Shown in pieces: positions 48,769 through 58,091 of a stretch of 64,000 nt of DNA. Numbering within the stretch: position 1 is the stretch's first letter; every line of letters starts with the position of its first letter. A program made the position numbers and the translations under genes. The notes beneath the pieces were generated by a model. The model saw nothing but the letters and a program-made list of their open reading frames with translations, had not been told where the DNA came from and did not search any database. Location of the stretch: NCBI GenBank assembly GCA_902545035.1, contig CACCEJ010000002.1, forward strand, positions 22,706-86,705. Direction: 5' to 3'. Source of the DNA: an uncultured Pelagibacteraceae bacterium. Lineage in GTDB: Bacteria; Pseudomonadota; Alphaproteobacteria; Pelagibacterales; Pelagibacteraceae.

Positions 48769-50022
48769 TTAACCTAATTTAATGTTATCAACTCCTACAA
48801 GTTTGTTATAAATCCAGTAGATTACTAATACTCCTGTTAAAAGCATCAGACCCATAGCAGATGCAAAACTCCAGTCTAAAGTACTTTTCATATGATATGC
48901 TATTTGATTACTAATAAGTGTTCCAGATGCTCCACCAACAAGTGCTGGGGTAATATAATAACCAATCGCTAGAATAAATACTAATAGACAACCTGCACCA
49001 ATACCTGGAATTGTAAGTGGAAAATAAACTTTAAAAAATGCAACCGCTGGAGTTGCGCCCAAGGATTTACCTGCTCTCATAAGACTTGGGGATATTGTTT
49101 TCATAACACTATACAAAGGCAATACCATAAAAGGTAAAAGTATTTGTGTCATTGCCACATAAGTTCCGGTTTTATTATACATCATCTCTGGTCTGTTATC
49201 GTCTGCAACAAGACCTGTCCAAACAAAAAAATCATTCACAATTCCTTGTTGTTGTAACAAAATCATCCAACTGGCAGTTCTTACAAGTAAAGATGTCCAG
49301 AAAGGAAGAAGAACACAGATCATCAGCAAATTACTGTATTTCATTGGCAAGGTTGCTAGTAAATGTGCAATTGGATACGCCATTAAAAAACAAAACAAGG
49401 TAACGAAAAAAGCTACCTCTACAGTTCTTATCCATAGTATTCTATGAATTCTTCTATCCTCAGAAACTTGAACAATTTTGCCATCTTCATTTGAATACAT
49501 ATCTATACCCTTAAGATATTTAGAATACGTATAAGACGGGGCTCTTCTCTTAATTGCTCTCCAATATTCAACATTTCTCCATCTTTTATGAACTTTCATT
49601 ATTTGTTCTTTGTAATTTCCCTCCTCAAATTTCTTTTGTTTTCTAGCAAGTTTTTTTAAAACACTCTTAAAACCATTTTTTTCATAGTTTAATTGTGTCT
49701 GTAATTTCCCTGCAGTTTTATTTTTAACAAGAATTTTGTAGTCTAGGTAAAACGCTTCAAAAACTTCCTCTGGGGGTAATTCTTTTCCATCCCATTTCTC
49801 CATTGCTTTATAGGTTTTGGGAAGCATATTGGTAACCATCTTATCGTCTATGCTTCTTGAGAACATATCACCAATAGGGATCATATATGTAATGATTAAA
49901 AATAATAATAACGGCGCAACTAATAGAAAAGCCTTAATTTTATTTTTCTTTTCTGCCTGTTTAAGACTTTCCTCTAAAGGAATTCCATCTGTTGTTAATA
50001 TTTTTCCTGTATCTGAGCTCAT
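48769..50022 (-). CDS. potB: spermidine/putrescine-type ABC permease (PotB-like) with a long insert after TM1
   Basis: LPFWTSLLVRTASWMILLQQQGIVNDF; RAGKSLGATPAVAFFKVYFPLTIPGIGAGCLLVF. Confidence 0.85.
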   Translation of the reverse strand: MSSDTGKILTTDGIPLEESLKQAEKKNKIKAFLLVAPLLLFLIITYMIPIGDMFSRSIDDKMVTNMLPKTYKAMEKWDGKELPPEEVFEAFYLDYKILVKNKTAGKLQTQLNYEKNGFKSVLKKLARKQKKFEEGNYKEQIMKVHKRWRNVEYWRAIKRRAPSYTYSKYLKGIDMYSNEDGKIVQVSEDRRIHRILWIRTVEVAFFVTLFCFLMAYPIAHLLATLPMKYSNLLMICVLLPFWTSLLVRTASWMILLQQQGIVNDFFVWTGLVADDNRPEMMYNKTGTYVAMTQILLPFMVLPLYSVMKTISPSLMRAGKSLGATPAVAFFKVYFPLTIPGIGAGCLLVFILAIGYYITPALVGGASGTLISNQIAYHMKSTLDWSFASAMGLMLLTGVLVIYWIYNKLVGVDNIKLG

Positions 50023-50029
50023 AAAAAAA

Positions 50030-50054
50030 AGGGCGGTTAAAACAACCGCCCTTA
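50030..50054 (-). terminator. hairpin between binding-protein and permease genes (terminator/attenuator)
   Basis: agggcggttaaaacaaccgccctt GC-rich stem-loop. Confidence 0.75.
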
Positions 50055-50088
50055 ATATAATATAAAATTAAAGTGTTTAAAACTTTAA

Positions 50089-51207
50089 TTATTTAATACT
50101 AGCTTTCATAGCTTCCCATTTTTCACCAAGCTCTGTACCATTGTCAGCCCAGTACTCAGCGTTTACTAAGAAGTATTTTTTAAGGTTGTTTGGAGCTGTT
50201 GGCATGTGTGGAACCATATTAGTTTTTCCATCTTTATACCAAGGCTCTCCTGCTTCCATAACTGCAATTGATGATTTTCTCCAAGGAGCATATGCAATAT
50301 ATTTTGCACTTCCAGCTAACATTTCAGTGTTAGTCATCATTGCTAAAGCTTTCATAGCGTCTTCTTGGTTTGGTCCGCCTTTAACTAATGCAAAATATTC
50401 ATAGTCAAGACCTTGTCCATCCCAAACTTGAACTATTGGAGCACCCTCTCCAATTGCTGCATTGAAAAATCTACCATTCCAACCAGTAGCCATTACAACT
50501 TCACCACTCATTAATAATTCTGGTGGTTGAGCTCCTGCTGACCAGAAAACACATCCGCCTTTTGGATCTTCACAAAGTGCTTTGATTTTATTCATAGCTC
50601 TATCAACATAAGCTGGGTCCTCAAGTTTTTCATATAAAAACTCTCCACCTTTACCCATTTTTACTCCATCAGCTGCTAGAGCAATTTCTAGGTTTGTTAA
50701 AGCGCTTTTATAAATAGCTCTTTTTCCAGGAAATCTTTTTGTGTTGAAAAAATCTTTAATAGTCTTTGGAGTGCTTTTTAATAGATCGCTATTATAAGCA
50801 TAGTTCCAAGAATATAAGATATTTCCTACCGCACATTTACTTGGCATATCAGTAAAGAAGTCTTCACTTGCAGGTGTACCATCTGGCGCTGGTGGGAAGT
50901 CTTTGTCAAAATCAAATTCAACAAAAATTCCTTCATCACAACCATTAATAGTATCGTAAGCGAATACATCTATAATATCCCATGTGATTGCTCCTGCTTC
51001 TATCTGCGCTTTAATTTCTGAAAGTCCACCTGAATAGTCAACCCACTCGATTGGTATACCTAATGCTTTCGATGTTGGATCACCATATCCTAACTTTTGG
51101 CTTTCTGTGTATGCTCCACCCCATGATGCAACAACTACTGCAAAAGCGGATGTAGATACAGAAACTACAAATGTTAAAGCAAGTAATAATTTACTTATTT
51201 TTTTCAT
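50089..51207 (-). CDS. potD: polyamine-type ABC substrate-binding protein (PotD-like)
   Basis: signal peptide; VVASWGGAYTESQKLGYGDPTSKALGIPIEWVDYSGGLSEIKAQIEAG. Confidence 0.85.
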   Translation of the reverse strand: MKKISKLLLALTFVVSVSTSAFAVVVASWGGAYTESQKLGYGDPTSKALGIPIEWVDYSGGLSEIKAQIEAGAITWDIIDVFAYDTINGCDEGIFVEFDFDKDFPPAPDGTPASEDFFTDMPSKCAVGNILYSWNYAYNSDLLKSTPKTIKDFFNTKRFPGKRAIYKSALTNLEIALAADGVKMGKGGEFLYEKLEDPAYVDRAMNKIKALCEDPKGGCVFWSAGAQPPELLMSGEVVMATGWNGRFFNAAIGEGAPIVQVWDGQGLDYEYFALVKGGPNQEDAMKALAMMTNTEMLAGSAKYIAYAPWRKSSIAVMEAGEPWYKDGKTNMVPHMPTAPNNLKKYFLVNAEYWADNGTELGEKWEAMKASIK

Positions 51208-51305
51208 TTATCCTCCGTTTAAACGTTTTTTTATAAAAAAATGAGTACAGCAACATAGATTATAAGAGTCAACAGGTGATTTTGGCGAAAATGTAAAAAT
51301 TTAGG

Positions 51306-52391
51306 TTATTTTGGGTCTAAAGCTCTAGCGTCATGACTGTTCCAGCCAATATTAATTTCATTACCAAGTTTTATATCTAAATTTTGAGAACTATTTGGCA
51401 CTTTCAATATAAATTCTGAATTACCAAGTAAATTTAATCTAACTCTAGTGTGGTCTCCATGATAAATGACCTCTTCTATTTTTCCTTTTTGATTATTGTC
51501 CATCTTGTCTTTTGGATTTATCAATGCACGTTCTGGTCTGATTGATACTGTAGTTTTTTCACCTACAGATTTTACTGAAATTGGATTTGCAATTATTTCA
51601 CCTTTTTCTAATTTTACTTTACATGTTCCATTTGAAATTTCAGAAACTTCTCCACCAAAAGTATTATTTTCACCGATAAACTCTGCTACAAAAGAGTTAA
51701 CTGGCTCTTCATATAACTTATCAGGACTTGAAAGTTGTTGAACTTTTCCATCATTAAATACTGCAATTCTATTTGACATTGTTAAAGCCTCACCTTGGTC
51801 ATGAGTTACATATACAACTGTTACACCAATACTTTCATGAATGTGTTTAATTTCGTACTGCATACTTTCTCTTAAATTTTTATCTAATGCACCTAAAGGC
51901 TCGTCCATTAATACAACTGCTGGATCGAAAACTAAAGCTCTTGCGACTGCCACTCTTTGTTGTTGGCCACCAGACAGTTGACCTGGCATTCTGTTTGCAA
52001 ATCCGCCGAGCGAAACCATTGCTAGAGCTTTATCAACTTTTTTCTCTATATCCTCTTGAGACATTTTTCTTACCTTTAATGGAAATGCTAAATTTTCAAA
52101 AACTGTCATATGAGGAAATAGAGCATAGTTTTGAAAAACCATTCCAATTCCTCTTTTATGTGGAGGTATATTAGAAATTGGATTATTATCTAAAAATATT
52201 TCTCCGTTAGTTGGAGTTTCAAAACCAGCAAGCATCATTAGACATGTAGTTTTTCCTGAACCAGAAGGTCCAAGCATTGTTACAAACTCACCTTCTTCAA
52301 TATCTAAATTCAGATCTTTTACTACTAATACTTTTCCGTCGTAACTTTTATCTACTTTATCAAATTTTACGAAATCTACTTTTTTTGACAT
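51306..52391 (-). CDS. potA: polyamine-type ABC transporter ATPase (PotA-like)
   Basis: MLGPSGSGKTTCLMMLAGFETP; LSGGQQQRVAVARALVFDPAVVLMDEPLGALDKNLRE. Confidence 0.93.
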   Translation of the reverse strand: MSKKVDFVKFDKVDKSYDGKVLVVKDLNLDIEEGEFVTMLGPSGSGKTTCLMMLAGFETPTNGEIFLDNNPISNIPPHKRGIGMVFQNYALFPHMTVFENLAFPLKVRKMSQEDIEKKVDKALAMVSLGGFANRMPGQLSGGQQQRVAVARALVFDPAVVLMDEPLGALDKNLRESMQYEIKHIHESIGVTVVYVTHDQGEALTMSNRIAVFNDGKVQQLSSPDKLYEEPVNSFVAEFIGENNTFGGEVSEISNGTCKVKLEKGEIIANPISVKSVGEKTTVSIRPERALINPKDKMDNNQKGKIEEVIYHGDHTRVRLNLLGNSEFILKVPNSSQNLDIKLGNEINIGWNSHDARALDPK

Positions 52392-52436
52392 AAGATAGTT
52401 TTTAAAACATTTAGTTATGTTATTTGCAATAGTTAA

Positions 52437-53606
52437 TTAGTTCTTTATATTTAGTTCTTTTGGATAATTACAAAATAATTCACATCCATTGTCTGTAACT
52501 CTTATAGATTCTGATGCTTCAACTCCCCAATCACCAAATTGCATTACAGCTATCATATGAAAACAAGAATTTGGAACTAATTCTGTCATTTCTTCTTTAT
52601 AAATATTTAAAGTATGTTCACCCCAATCTGGTGGGTAACCAATACCAATTGAGTAACCTGTTCTAGACTTTTTCTCTATTCCATATTTGTCTAAAACTCC
52701 CCAAAATGCTTGAGCAACATCATTTGCAGTATTTCCGGCTTTTGTTACTTTAATTCCAGCTTCTAGAGCTTCAATAGTCTTTTTCATCGTATCAATTTTC
52801 AGTTGATCGGGTTTTCCTAACAAAACAGTTCTTGCCATTGGAGCATGATATCTTTTGTAAACACCAGATAACTCTACAATTGTTGCTTCCCCCTCTACAA
52901 ACTTATCTTGTGTAGCAGTTAAATGTGAAGCTGAAGTTCCCTTTCCTGTTGGAAGAAGTGTTGCAATACTCGAATATTCTCCTCCAAACTCTGGTGTACC
53001 ATAAAATAAAGTTTTTTGTATCTCTCCAACAGCATCGCATTGTCTTACGCCAGGTTTAATTACTTCCATTGCAGTTTTCATCCCTTTTTCTGAAATCAAT
53101 GCAGCATTTTTCATATATTTTATTTCTGCATCAGATTTTGCAAATCTCGCCCAGTTGACCAAACGTTCTGAGTCTTTAATTTTTGCGTTTGGTAAACCTT
53201 GTTTTATCTTCTCATAGCAAAAAGCTGTAAAGTAATGGGCATCCATTTCAACACCAATCGAAAGTTTATCCCATTTTCTGTCTTTAATTATTTTTACTAA
53301 ATAATCGTAGGGATGTTTTGGCCATGTGTGAATATAATTTTCATCATACACAATTATGTTTTCATCTTTAAGATAAGTTTTTATATAAGCGCCTCCAGCA
53401 TCTTGTGCTCTTACAAAGCAAAGAGGTTCATCTGCATTTATATGAACAATTGCACATTGAGCATAATAAAAAGACCAAGCATCATAACCAGTCAAATAGT
53501 TCATATTATTAGTATCGTGAGAAATTAAAAGTTCAATGCCTTTTTTTTCCATCATTGACTTTACTTTTTTTAATCTTTTTTGATATTCCTCTTTACCGAA
53601 TGACAT
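52437..53606 (-). CDS. M24-family hydrolase, ectoine hydrolase DoeA/EutD-like
   Basis: LISHDTNNMNYLTGYDAWSFYYAQCAIVH; GYSIGIGYPPDWGEHTLNIY; creatinase/prolidase fold motifs. Confidence 0.75.
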   Translation of the reverse strand: MSFGKEEYQKRLKKVKSMMEKKGIELLISHDTNNMNYLTGYDAWSFYYAQCAIVHINADEPLCFVRAQDAGGAYIKTYLKDENIIVYDENYIHTWPKHPYDYLVKIIKDRKWDKLSIGVEMDAHYFTAFCYEKIKQGLPNAKIKDSERLVNWARFAKSDAEIKYMKNAALISEKGMKTAMEVIKPGVRQCDAVGEIQKTLFYGTPEFGGEYSSIATLLPTGKGTSASHLTATQDKFVEGEATIVELSGVYKRYHAPMARTVLLGKPDQLKIDTMKKTIEALEAGIKVTKAGNTANDVAQAFWGVLDKYGIEKKSRTGYSIGIGYPPDWGEHTLNIYKEEMTELVPNSCFHMIAVMQFGDWGVEASESIRVTDNGCELFCNYPKELNIKN

Positions 53607-53612
53607 TATTTT

Positions 53613-54353
53613 CTATCTGAATAATTTTCCAAAACCCTCAACTTGATTATCTTTATTTATTTTAACAAGTGTATCCCAGATTAAAGCCTGGTTACTTGAT
53701 AAAACAATTGTATTTAATTTTTTTTCAAGTTTATCAATTATTGGAAGTACAGGTAAAGCTGTGCAAGATACAAATAATGCTTCCGCGCCATTTAAATCTA
53801 TTTTAGACAACACATCATACAAATAATTTTGATCTACTTTACCAATATCGAAGTCTGACTCTATATCAAAATAGGAATTTGAGGTTATTTCAAATCCTTC
53901 AGATTTAAAATATTCTATAACATCATCATTGAGTTTTTTGCTGTATGGAGTAAATAAACAAAGCTTGCTTATATTTAATTTCTTTAAAGCTTTTATAGCA
54001 GCGGTGCTTGGTGTTGTAACCTCAGCCATTGGTTTTGCTGCTTTTACCTTTTGTTCTATTGAATTGTATCCTGCAGCTATTGTTCCTGAAGTGCATCCAT
54101 AGACAACACAGTCTATATCCTGGTCTGGAAGAATATCTTTTGCAACATCGGTTACTTTATCTGACATTTTAATCAGATTTTCTTTGGTTAAAGGATTATA
54201 ACACTCTATTCTATTAACAAAAAAATCAATTTCTCTATCCTTTATTACATTAATAAAATCTCTCTCAATCATAAAATCACTTGCAAGAGCAATAAGGCCA
54301 ACTCGTGGATTTGATTTACTTATGTATTTTGGTTCTATTTTTGTTGAATTCAT
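53613..54353 (-). CDS. Asp/Glu racemase/maleate isomerase family (EutA-like)
   Basis: CVVYGCTSGTIAAGYNSIEQ; EALFVSCTALPVLPIIDKLE paired Cys motifs. Confidence 0.75.
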   Translation of the reverse strand: MNSTKIEPKYISKSNPRVGLIALASDFMIERDFINVIKDREIDFFVNRIECYNPLTKENLIKMSDKVTDVAKDILPDQDIDCVVYGCTSGTIAAGYNSIEQKVKAAKPMAEVTTPSTAAIKALKKLNISKLCLFTPYSKKLNDDVIEYFKSEGFEITSNSYFDIESDFDIGKVDQNYLYDVLSKIDLNGAEALFVSCTALPVLPIIDKLEKKLNTIVLSSNQALIWDTLVKINKDNQVEGFGKLFR

Positions 54354-54413
54354 ATTTTAAAAAAGTGAATATATCATAAGTTCTAGAATAATCATTAATA
54401 TTAAATGAATTGA

Positions 54414-55277
54414 ATGAATTTTAAAGATACTCTAGTTGCATCACTTGTTCCTATCTTTTTAGGTTTTGGTTTTGTAATTGCGAAACCTGCTTTTGAGTCT
54501 TTTCCTCCAATACTTCTAATGGGATTAAGATTTATTTTTGCTGCTTCTATTTTAATTTGGTGGTTTCCTATTCCAAAAGGTTTCTTAAAAAAAATCTTTT
54601 TTGCTTCGTTTATAGCAAACACATTGCAATACAGTATTACCTATACTGGTTTAAATTTTATAGATGCATCAGCGGCAGTATTATTAGTACAAACAGAAGT
54701 TCCATTTGGAGTAATATTTGCTTTTTTCATGTTGAAAGAGAAGCCAACCTTAAGAGCTTTGATTGGGATAGGAGTTGCCTTTATTGGAGTTTACATTTTA
54801 ACTGGCTCACCTAATTTAGATGGAAAAATATTTGGAATCGCTCTTACTATTCTAGGTTCAGCAATATGGGCACTTGGTCAAGTAATTGTTAAACCTTTGA
54901 GTAAAGAAATTAATCCTTTAGCATTAGTTGCATGGCTTGCATTATTTTCTGGACCCACTTTAATTTTAATTTCTGCAGTAATTGAAGGTGATACCATATC
55001 ATATTTATCAACTGCTAAGTTTAATCATTGGTTAATAGCATTTTACATAGGATTTATTATGCAACCTGTAACTTATGGATGCTTTTATTATGTTCTAAAA
55101 AATAATCCGTTATATAAAGTGTTACCAATAGTAACTATGGGTATACCACCGACTGGATTGCTTGCAGCAATATTTTTATTAGGCGAGAAACCAACAAGTG
55201 AATTATTTATTGGAGGAGTAGTAATAATATTTGGTGTCGTAATGATATTATATAAAAAGAAAGAGGAGGTAAATTAA
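54414..55277 (+). CDS. EamA/DMT-family transporter
   Basis: 10-TM pattern; VLLVQTEVPFGVIFAFFMLKEKPTLRALIGIGVAFIGVYIL. Confidence 0.88.
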   Translation: MNFKDTLVASLVPIFLGFGFVIAKPAFESFPPILLMGLRFIFAASILIWWFPIPKGFLKKIFFASFIANTLQYSITYTGLNFIDASAAVLLVQTEVPFGVIFAFFMLKEKPTLRALIGIGVAFIGVYILTGSPNLDGKIFGIALTILGSAIWALGQVIVKPLSKEINPLALVAWLALFSGPTLILISAVIEGDTISYLSTAKFNHWLIAFYIGFIMQPVTYGCFYYVLKNNPLYKVLPIVTMGIPPTGLLAAIFLLGEKPTSELFIGGVVIIFGVVMILYKKKEEVN

Positions 55278-56218
55278 TGAATATAGGTTTTATTGGTTTA
55301 GGAAATGTTGGAGGAAAACTAGCTGGGAGTTTGTTGAGGAATAAATTTAATTTAACAGTTAGAGATTTAGATAAAAATTTAACAAAACAATTTGAAGCTT
55401 TGGGAGCTAAAATTGCAAACTCGGCTAAAGAGCTAGCTGAGGAGGTTGATTTAATAATAACTTGTCTTCCTTCTCCTGAAATTTGTGCAGAAGTGATGGA
55501 GGGTCAAAATGGAATTCTAGAAGGTATTTCTGAAAATAAAATATGGTTGGAAATGAGTACTACTGATGAGGCAGAGGTAAAAAGGATTGGTAAAAAAATA
55601 ATTGAAAAAAAGGCAATACCCCTAGATGGTCCAGTAAGTGGTGGATGCCATAGAGCAGCGTCAGGAAATATAGCAATATTTGTTGGCGGAGAAAGGGATG
55701 CATTCGAGAAGATTTTACCTGCTTTAACTGTAATGGGGCGAAAAATATTACATACAGGAGAATTAGGCACTGCTTCTGTTCTTAAAGTAATTACAAATTA
55801 TTTGGCCTCCACACATTTGGTTGCTCTTGGAGAGGCATGGACAGTGGCTAAAAAATCAAATCTAGATCTTGCAAAAGCTTATAAAGGAATTGCCGTATCA
55901 TCAGGAAATTCATTTGTTCATGAAACTGAGAGCCAAGTCATTTTAAATGGCTCTTATAATATAAATTTTACAATGGATCTTGTTTTAAAAGATACAGGAC
56001 TATTCGATGAACTCGCAAAAAAATTAAATGCACCTTTAGAAATTTCTCCAAAGATAGTTGAAATTTTTAAAGATGGCCAAAAAAAATATGGCTCAAGAGC
56101 CTGGTCATCAATGATAGTAAAAAGAATGGAAGATCTAAATAAAATTGATTTTAGAGCTAAAGGTTTTCCAGAGGAGTTGATTGATAATCAACCTGAAGAA
56201 AAAGGTTATGAAATTTAA
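55277..56218 (+). CDS. 3-hydroxyisobutyrate dehydrogenase-family beta-hydroxyacid dehydrogenase
   Basis: IGFIGLGNVGGKLAGSLL; LDGPVSGGCHRAASGNIAIFVGG; catalytic-Lys-type GTASVLKVITNYL. Confidence 0.9.
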   Translation: MNIGFIGLGNVGGKLAGSLLRNKFNLTVRDLDKNLTKQFEALGAKIANSAKELAEEVDLIITCLPSPEICAEVMEGQNGILEGISENKIWLEMSTTDEAEVKRIGKKIIEKKAIPLDGPVSGGCHRAASGNIAIFVGGERDAFEKILPALTVMGRKILHTGELGTASVLKVITNYLASTHLVALGEAWTVAKKSNLDLAKAYKGIAVSSGNSFVHETESQVILNGSYNINFTMDLVLKDTGLFDELAKKLNAPLEISPKIVEIFKDGQKKYGSRAWSSMIVKRMEDLNKIDFRAKGFPEELIDNQPEEKGYEI

Positions 56219-56239
56219 ATTTTATGTTAAGGTACAATT

Positions 56240-57670
56240 ATGATTGAAAAAAAAAATTTTTATATAAACGGAAAATGGGTTGCACCAGTCAAACCTAATG
56301 ACTTTGATGTAATTGATCCATCAACTGAGGAGGCTTTTGCAGTAATATCTTTAGGATCTATTGAGGATACTAATAAAGCTATAAGTGCTGCTAAAGTTGC
56401 ATTTGAAACTTGGAGAGAAACTACAAAAGAAGAGAGAGTAAAATTATTAGAAAAATTTGATCAAATTTATAATAGAAGATGGGATGAAATGGTTGAAGCA
56501 CAATCAATGGAAATGGGCGCACCGTTAGATTTTGCATCAGATATTCATACTAAAATGGGTGCAGATATATCTAGAAATACAATAGATATTTTAAAAAATT
56601 TTAATTTTGAACATCAGTTTGATCCAAAATCAAACAACCAAATTAGATATGAGCCAATTGGAGTTTGTGGACTAATAACCCCTTGGAATTTTCCAATGAA
56701 CCAAATCGTACTTAAAGTTATTCCAGCACTAGCAGCTGGTTGTACAATGATTTTAAAACCATCTGAAATTGCTCCAGTATCAGGAGTTTTGTTTGCAGAA
56801 ATGATTGATGAAGCTGGTTTTCCCCCAGGAGTATTTAATTTAGTTAATGGTAATGGAGAAGTAGTTGGAAACCATATATCTGGCCACCCCGATATTGATA
56901 TGGTCTCATTTACAGGATCTACTAGAGCAGGAAAACTAATACAAAAAAATGCAGCTGATACAATTAAAAAGGTAACTCTTGAGCTTGGTGGTAAAGGTGG
57001 AAATATAGTTTTTGAGGATTCGTATCCAGATGCAGTGAGAGATGGAGTAAGAAGTATAATGAGTAACACTGGACAGTCTTGTGATGCTCCAACACGAATG
57101 CTAGTTCAAAGATCAATTTATGATAGAGCAGTAAAAGAAGCTGTAGATGAAGCAAATAAAATTAAAGTAGATGTGGCATCTAAAAAAGGTGATCACATTG
57201 GACCTTTAGTATCCAAAGTTCAATATGATAAAGTTGTAAATCTCATAAATGAGGGAATTAAAGAAGGTGCAACTTTAGCTGCAGGAGGGCCCGATCTACC
57301 AAATGGTCTTAATAAGGGGTATTTTGTCAAACCTACAATATTTGTAGATGTTAACAACGATATGAAAATCGCTAGAGAAGAAATATTTGGTCCAGTGCTC
57401 TCAATCATTCCATTTGATACAGAAGAAGAAGCAATTAAAATAACAAACGATACGTCTTACGGATTAGGTAACTATTTACAAACTGAGGATAAAGAAAAAG
57501 CAAAAAGAGTGGCAAGAAAAGTAAGAGCAGGGACAGTTTATATTAATGGCCAAGGAGCAGACACTGGAGCACCTTTTGGAGGATTTAAGCAATCAGGTAA
57601 CGGTCGAGAAGGTGGACTTTGGGGGTTTACTGAATACCTAGAGGTTAAGGCAATTACTGGCTGGAATTAA
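56240..57670 (+). CDS. NAD(P)-dependent aldehyde dehydrogenase (paralogue 2)
   Basis: ITPWNFPMNQIVLKVIPALAAGCTMILKPSE; VTLELGGKGGNIVFED; GQSCDAPTRMLV. Confidence 0.92.
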   Translation: MIEKKNFYINGKWVAPVKPNDFDVIDPSTEEAFAVISLGSIEDTNKAISAAKVAFETWRETTKEERVKLLEKFDQIYNRRWDEMVEAQSMEMGAPLDFASDIHTKMGADISRNTIDILKNFNFEHQFDPKSNNQIRYEPIGVCGLITPWNFPMNQIVLKVIPALAAGCTMILKPSEIAPVSGVLFAEMIDEAGFPPGVFNLVNGNGEVVGNHISGHPDIDMVSFTGSTRAGKLIQKNAADTIKKVTLELGGKGGNIVFEDSYPDAVRDGVRSIMSNTGQSCDAPTRMLVQRSIYDRAVKEAVDEANKIKVDVASKKGDHIGPLVSKVQYDKVVNLINEGIKEGATLAAGGPDLPNGLNKGYFVKPTIFVDVNNDMKIAREEIFGPVLSIIPFDTEEEAIKITNDTSYGLGNYLQTEDKEKAKRVARKVRAGTVYINGQGADTGAPFGGFKQSGNGREGGLWGFTEYLEVKAITGWN

Positions 57671-57700
57671 AAAAATATATTTAAGATATTTGAGGTTGAG

Positions 57701-58087
57701 ATGATTGGTTATGTAATGGTGGGAACAAATAATTTAGATGCTGCCATTAAGTTTTATGATGAAGTTTTGGAAGTCATTGGACTATCAAGAAACGAAACTG
57801 TTGAGAACGATTATGCAGCATATGGAAAAAAAGATACAAACGAAATAGAATTTTACATTACAAAACCCTTTAATAAAAAAGAAGCAACTTTTGGAAATGG
57901 AACACAAATATCATTTATAACATCTTCAAGAGTTGTTGTTGATAAATTTCACGAAATAGGTCTAAAAGCTGGAGGTACTAGCGAAGGATCAGGAGGTGAA
58001 CGACCAGAAGGATCAGGAGTTTATTATTCTTATGTACGTGATCTTGATGGAAATAAAATTTGCACCTTCACAAATAGCAAAGAATAA
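57701..58087 (+). CDS. glyoxalase/bleomycin-resistance (VOC) family protein
   Basis: MIGYVMVGTNNLDAAIKFYDEVLEVIGL; YYSYVRDLDGNKICTF. Confidence 0.88.
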   Translation: MIGYVMVGTNNLDAAIKFYDEVLEVIGLSRNETVENDYAAYGKKDTNEIEFYITKPFNKKEATFGNGTQISFITSSRVVVDKFHEIGLKAGGTSEGSGGERPEGSGVYYSYVRDLDGNKICTFTNSKE

Positions 58088-58091
58088 TACT

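Noticed and set aside
56614-57069. 151-aa ORF on - inside aldehyde dehydrogenase 2
   Set aside because: Antisense shadow of conserved ALDH core
57996-58091. N-terminal extension of the homocysteine methyltransferase ORF
   Set aside because: Overlaps the VOC gene out of frame; ATG at 58092 gives the normal start of the family
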